DNA from: Acidimicrobiia bacterium
Lineage (GTDB): Bacteria > Actinomycetota > Acidimicrobiia > Spongiisociales > UBA5794
Length of the DNA: 46,463 nt
Assembly: GCA_030066875.1 (NCBI GenBank)
Contig: JASJAS010000035.1
Coordinates: 1-46,463 of the forward strand
Direction: 5' to 3'
Position numbers and translations under genes: made by a program. Below, one piece after another: positions 44,412 through 46,463 of this stretch. Below the pieces are notes generated by a model. It was not told the DNA's origin, did not search any database, and was given only the letters and a program-made list of their open reading frames with translations. The first letter of the stretch is position 1, and the number at the start of each line of letters is the position of its first letter.

Positions 44412-45710
44412 TTAGCGGTCGTCACCCTGTGGCGGTGACGCGACCAGGTCGAACAGCATCGCAGCCGGCGAATCCGCGATTCGCACCACCCGCATCTCGA
44501 TGCCGTACCACTTGACTCCGCTCTTGGTCTGATTGTTGAGCCAGGCCAGCGCCTTCAGTTGGTCTTCGTGGAGGGCGGCAGACACCAGAGCGACAGACGC
44601 GGCTCCAGACGAGGCCGCCATGCCCAGGGCGCGGCCGAGATCTGAGTCATCGGCAGTTGCCCTCTGCGAGGAAACGACGACTACGTCCTCGCCGTTGTCG
44701 TCGCGGCCGAGAACACCTGTGGCGCTCTTGGTCGTGAACTGGCGCGCGTCGGAGAGACCGGCCCGCAGACCCAGAACGTCCCCGAGTTGCTGCGAATGTG
44801 CCAAGAACCACGGTGCAAAGTCTTCGGCACCCTGGGCCCACACGCTCTCAGGATCAACGAGCTCGAGCGTACCGAAATCCATCATTACCTCCATCGGAGT
44901 GTCAACGGGAGCGGACGGGAGATCACCATCGTCGTCGTCAGGTACGACCTCTGCGGGCTCGACCTGGCCATCGGGCCCGACATGACTCTCACCTTCGAAA
45001 TCACTGTCTACGGCAGACACCTCATTGCCGGGCGCAATACCCGCCATTGCAGGCTCCCCGGGCACTGGTGCGCCCAGATCAGGCTCGGCGGGAACGGCTG
45101 CCTCTTCCATGGCTGCAAGGTGGGCTTCGGCCTCGCCCCACGATTGTTCGGCGCCGACCCGGGCTCTCTCAGAGAACCCGTCGGTCGAGCCGTTGTACTC
45201 CTCCCAGCGGTCGGGGTCGACAGCGATCGGTTCACCCTCAACGTTGACTGATGTGAACGTAGTCGATCCGGCCTCGGGAACGGTGTTCTCTCGAGCCAAT
45301 GGCTCTCCGCCGTCATCCGGCGCTCGCTCTGCCGTGTCCGCCGCCTCGTTTGCGATGTGCTCCTCGGCGACGGAGTCGTCCACCGGCGGGACTTCCTCCT
45401 CATCCGATTCGAGAGTTGCTTCTGACTCGTCGGGGGACGCCTCATCACCGTTCTGGGGAAGGTGTGCAGCCTCGATTCGGGCGACCGACTGCTCGACTTC
45501 CATGACCCGAGCAGCGTGCAGGATGTCACCGCTGGTCACCTTTCCACCTTCGCCGGTGCCGGCCACAACGTCGACATCAATGAGGCCGCTCTCGACGAGC
45601 CGGCGGGCCCGGGGAGACAACTCCTCGAGAATCAGCTGCGGGTTAGACCCGTCGGCCGACGATCTGGCCTGCTCATATGAACTCTTACGGCGACGACGTC
45701 TGCGTGCCAC
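44412..45710 (-). CDS. PSBD (E3-binding) domain fused to degenerate PD-(D/E)XK-like domain
   Basis: The 432-aa protein starts MARRRRRRKSSYEQ; GTG 45710 follows GGAGGAGG by 7 nt. Residues ~31-68 (LSPRARRLVESGLIDVDVVA, GTGEGGKVTSGDIL) match the peripheral subunit-binding domain of 2-oxoacid dehydrogenase E2 chains, but no lipoyl or acyltransferase domain is present. A ~200-residue acidic, disordered-looking linker follows. From ~276 (DFGTLELVDPESVWAQGAED, FAPWFLAHSQQLGDVLGL, GVLGRDDNGEDVVVVSSQ, LKALAWLNNQTKSGVKWYGI) the chain resembles the nuclease-like N-terminal domain of DUF4268-type proteins. Where relatives have a catalytic acid and an E-N-Q pattern, this chain has SATGVLGRD and VVSSQ, so it is probably inactive. 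No partner gene is adjacent. Confidence 0.8.
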   Translation of the reverse strand: MARRRRRRKSSYEQARSSADGSNPQLILEELSPRARRLVESGLIDVDVVAGTGEGGKVTSGDILHAARVMEVEQSVARIEAAHLPQNGDEASPDESEATLESDEEEVPPVDDSVAEEHIANEAADTAERAPDDGGEPLARENTVPEAGSTTFTSVNVEGEPIAVDPDRWEEYNGSTDGFSERARVGAEQSWGEAEAHLAAMEEAAVPAEPDLGAPVPGEPAMAGIAPGNEVSAVDSDFEGESHVGPDGQVEPAEVVPDDDDGDLPSAPVDTPMEVMMDFGTLELVDPESVWAQGAEDFAPWFLAHSQQLGDVLGLRAGLSDARQFTTKSATGVLGRDDNGEDVVVVSSQRATADDSDLGRALGMAASSGAASVALVSAALHEDQLKALAWLNNQTKSGVKWYGIEMRVVRIADSPAAMLFDLVASPPQGDDR

Positions 45711-45818
45711 GGCAACGCCTCCTCCAGACGGCGGTACGAGGTCGGTGATCTACTAAGCAGGATCGGTTCATCGAGACGAGCCCTTGAGCGCTCAGTTTCA
45801 CTGGTTTGGTAACTCTCT
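45711..45818. other. Gap between DsbA-like and PSBD-fusion genes
   Basis: It holds the GGAGGAGG ribosome site of the PSBD gene and one 10-bp palindrome, TGAGCGCTCA (45785-45794), which may be an operator or chance. No clear promoter was found. Confidence 0.3.
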
Positions 45819-46463
45819 TCAGCATGGACTTTGTATCGAACATGCGCCATCTGCGCTGGTCGGTTGTACTCCTTCAACCCAATGCGCCAGGGCACTGTCA
45901 AAATAGTTCGCGCCGGCGTAGCCGCGGCTCAGCACCTGTATTGATCCGTCGACCGCGAGCAGCACCGTCGGAAAGCCCATCACGCCCAACTCACGGGCTT
46001 CTGCGAAGTCCTCCCATGCCCTCGTGCGAGCCGCCGCCGAACGCAAGTCCTGCATGAACGTTGCCACGTCTACCGGATAGTCGCCGATTAGGCCCGGGTA
46101 CTGCTCGGGGTCGGTGATATCGACACCGTCGACGTAGAAAGCTCGCTGCAGCCCGGCGAAGAAACGAAGGGTCTCCTTCTCGGCCAAACTTCGCATGGTG
46201 ACCACGGCGATGGCAGGAAGCTCGGTGTCGTAGACCCAGTCGTCGCGTTCGAGGGCGAACGGCTCGAAAGGCTGGCCCGACGCCTCAGCGACTCTCTCCC
46301 AGTGATGGGACAACGTCGCCCGCAGTCCGTCGTCGAGCGCAACAGCGTTGGGACCGGGCCGGAGTCCACCAACGATGACACGCACCGCGACGTCGCCGCG
46401 ATCTGCGATGTGTTGGATGACCGGAGCCATACCCCAGCACCACGAGCACATCGGATCGCCGAC
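45819..46463 (-). CDS. DsbA-family thiol-disulfide protein (N-terminus cut by window)
   Basis: The frame is open to the right edge; 215 residues are visible, starting VGDPMCSWCWGMAPVIQ. The CSWC motif is the thioredoxin-fold active site of DsbA/FrnE-like proteins. Further family features are VIVGGLRPGPNAVALDDGLR, the helical insert (SLAEKETLRFFAGLQRAFYV), GVMGFPTVLLAVDG with cis-Pro, and a short Cys-containing tail (GACSIQSPC). It is cytosolic as far as seen. It is transcribed towards the PSBD gene 108 nt away. Confidence 0.92.
   Translation of the reverse strand, partial: VGDPMCSWCWGMAPVIQHIADRGDVAVRVIVGGLRPGPNAVALDDGLRATLSHHWERVAEASGQPFEPFALERDDWVYDTELPAIAVVTMRSLAEKETLRFFAGLQRAFYVDGVDITDPEQYPGLIGDYPVDVATFMQDLRSAAARTRAWEDFAEARELGVMGFPTVLLAVDGSIQVLSRGYAGANYFDSALAHWVEGVQPTSADGACSIQSPC

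Noticed and set aside
1-46463. tRNA genes, CRISPR arrays, insertion sequences, toxin-antitoxin or restriction genes
   Set aside because: None could be supported by reading; the PD-(D/E)XK-like domain at 44412-45710 lacks catalytic residues and has no methylase beside it.

Overview
The window is a chromosomal stretch of a high-GC actinobacterium. Three things support this: the dnaK-grpE-dnaJ-hspR heat-shock operon with clpB nearby, frequent GTG starts with strong GGAGG-type ribosome binding sites, and exported proteins with Ser/Thr/Pro linkers. The S-layer-homology-like repeats carrying a GCNPP...CP cysteine pair point, from memory of such proteins, to Acidimicrobiia or a close relative; that placement is inference. 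No mobile element, CRISPR array, rRNA or tRNA gene was seen. Two genes run off the window, one at each end.

Layout. 1-2.7 kb (minus): a PGM1-like ATP-grasp ligase (cut by the left edge) behind a PQQ-type sugar dehydrogenase lipoprotein. 2.7-5.9 kb (minus): gcvP under a tandem glycine riboswitch. 5.9-6.9 kb (plus): pterin carbinolamine dehydratase and a Thr-rich cytochrome c lipoprotein. 6.9-9.4 kb (minus): an OmpA/BON envelope protein followed by a membrane-anchored coiled-coil helix-hairpin-helix protein. 9.5-13.4 kb (plus): dnaK-grpE-dnaJ-hspR, with a DnaJ that has no cysteines. 13.4-16.4 kb: two unrecognised genes diverging, then DUF427, mscL and an ICMT-like gene (minus). 16.5-19.8 kb (plus): clpB and a LysE-type exporter. 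19.8-22.8 kb: DUF4230 (minus), then padR, a HAAS-NfeD fusion and an SPFH protein (plus). 22.8-25.7 kb (minus): lgt and two glycosyltransferases. 25.9-28.1 kb: a carboxymuconolactone-decarboxylase-like gene diverging from an M20 peptidase across a palindrome, then ybaK. 28.1-33.6 kb (minus): a complete AapJQMP-type amino-acid ABC transporter with unusually large permeases. 33.7-34.9 kb (minus): a YjbQ protein and a damaged-looking TetR gene. 35.0-38.9 kb (plus): purA-purD-purB, overlapping by ATGA junctions. 38.9-42.6 kb (minus): a tight four-gene run of TPR protein, group II truncated globin, SLH-like/beta-helix exoprotein and Tat-lipoprotein amidase. 42.7-44.4 kb (plus): a rhomboid protease with a zinc-binding N-terminus and a coiled-coil protein. 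44.4-46.5 kb (minus): a peripheral-subunit-binding-domain protein fused to a degenerate nuclease-like domain, and a DsbA-family protein cut by the right edge.

Most of the window is housekeeping: protein folding, purine synthesis, glycine cleavage, lipoprotein maturation and envelope maintenance. The least ordinary items are the PSBD/degenerate PD-(D/E)XK fusion (44412-45710), the HAAS-NfeD gene with a strong internal start, the enlarged Aap permeases, the cysteine-free DnaJ in the heat-shock operon, the SLH-like/amidase surface cluster, and several clean inverted repeats in divergent promoters. I found no convincing new multi-gene defence or biosynthetic system.
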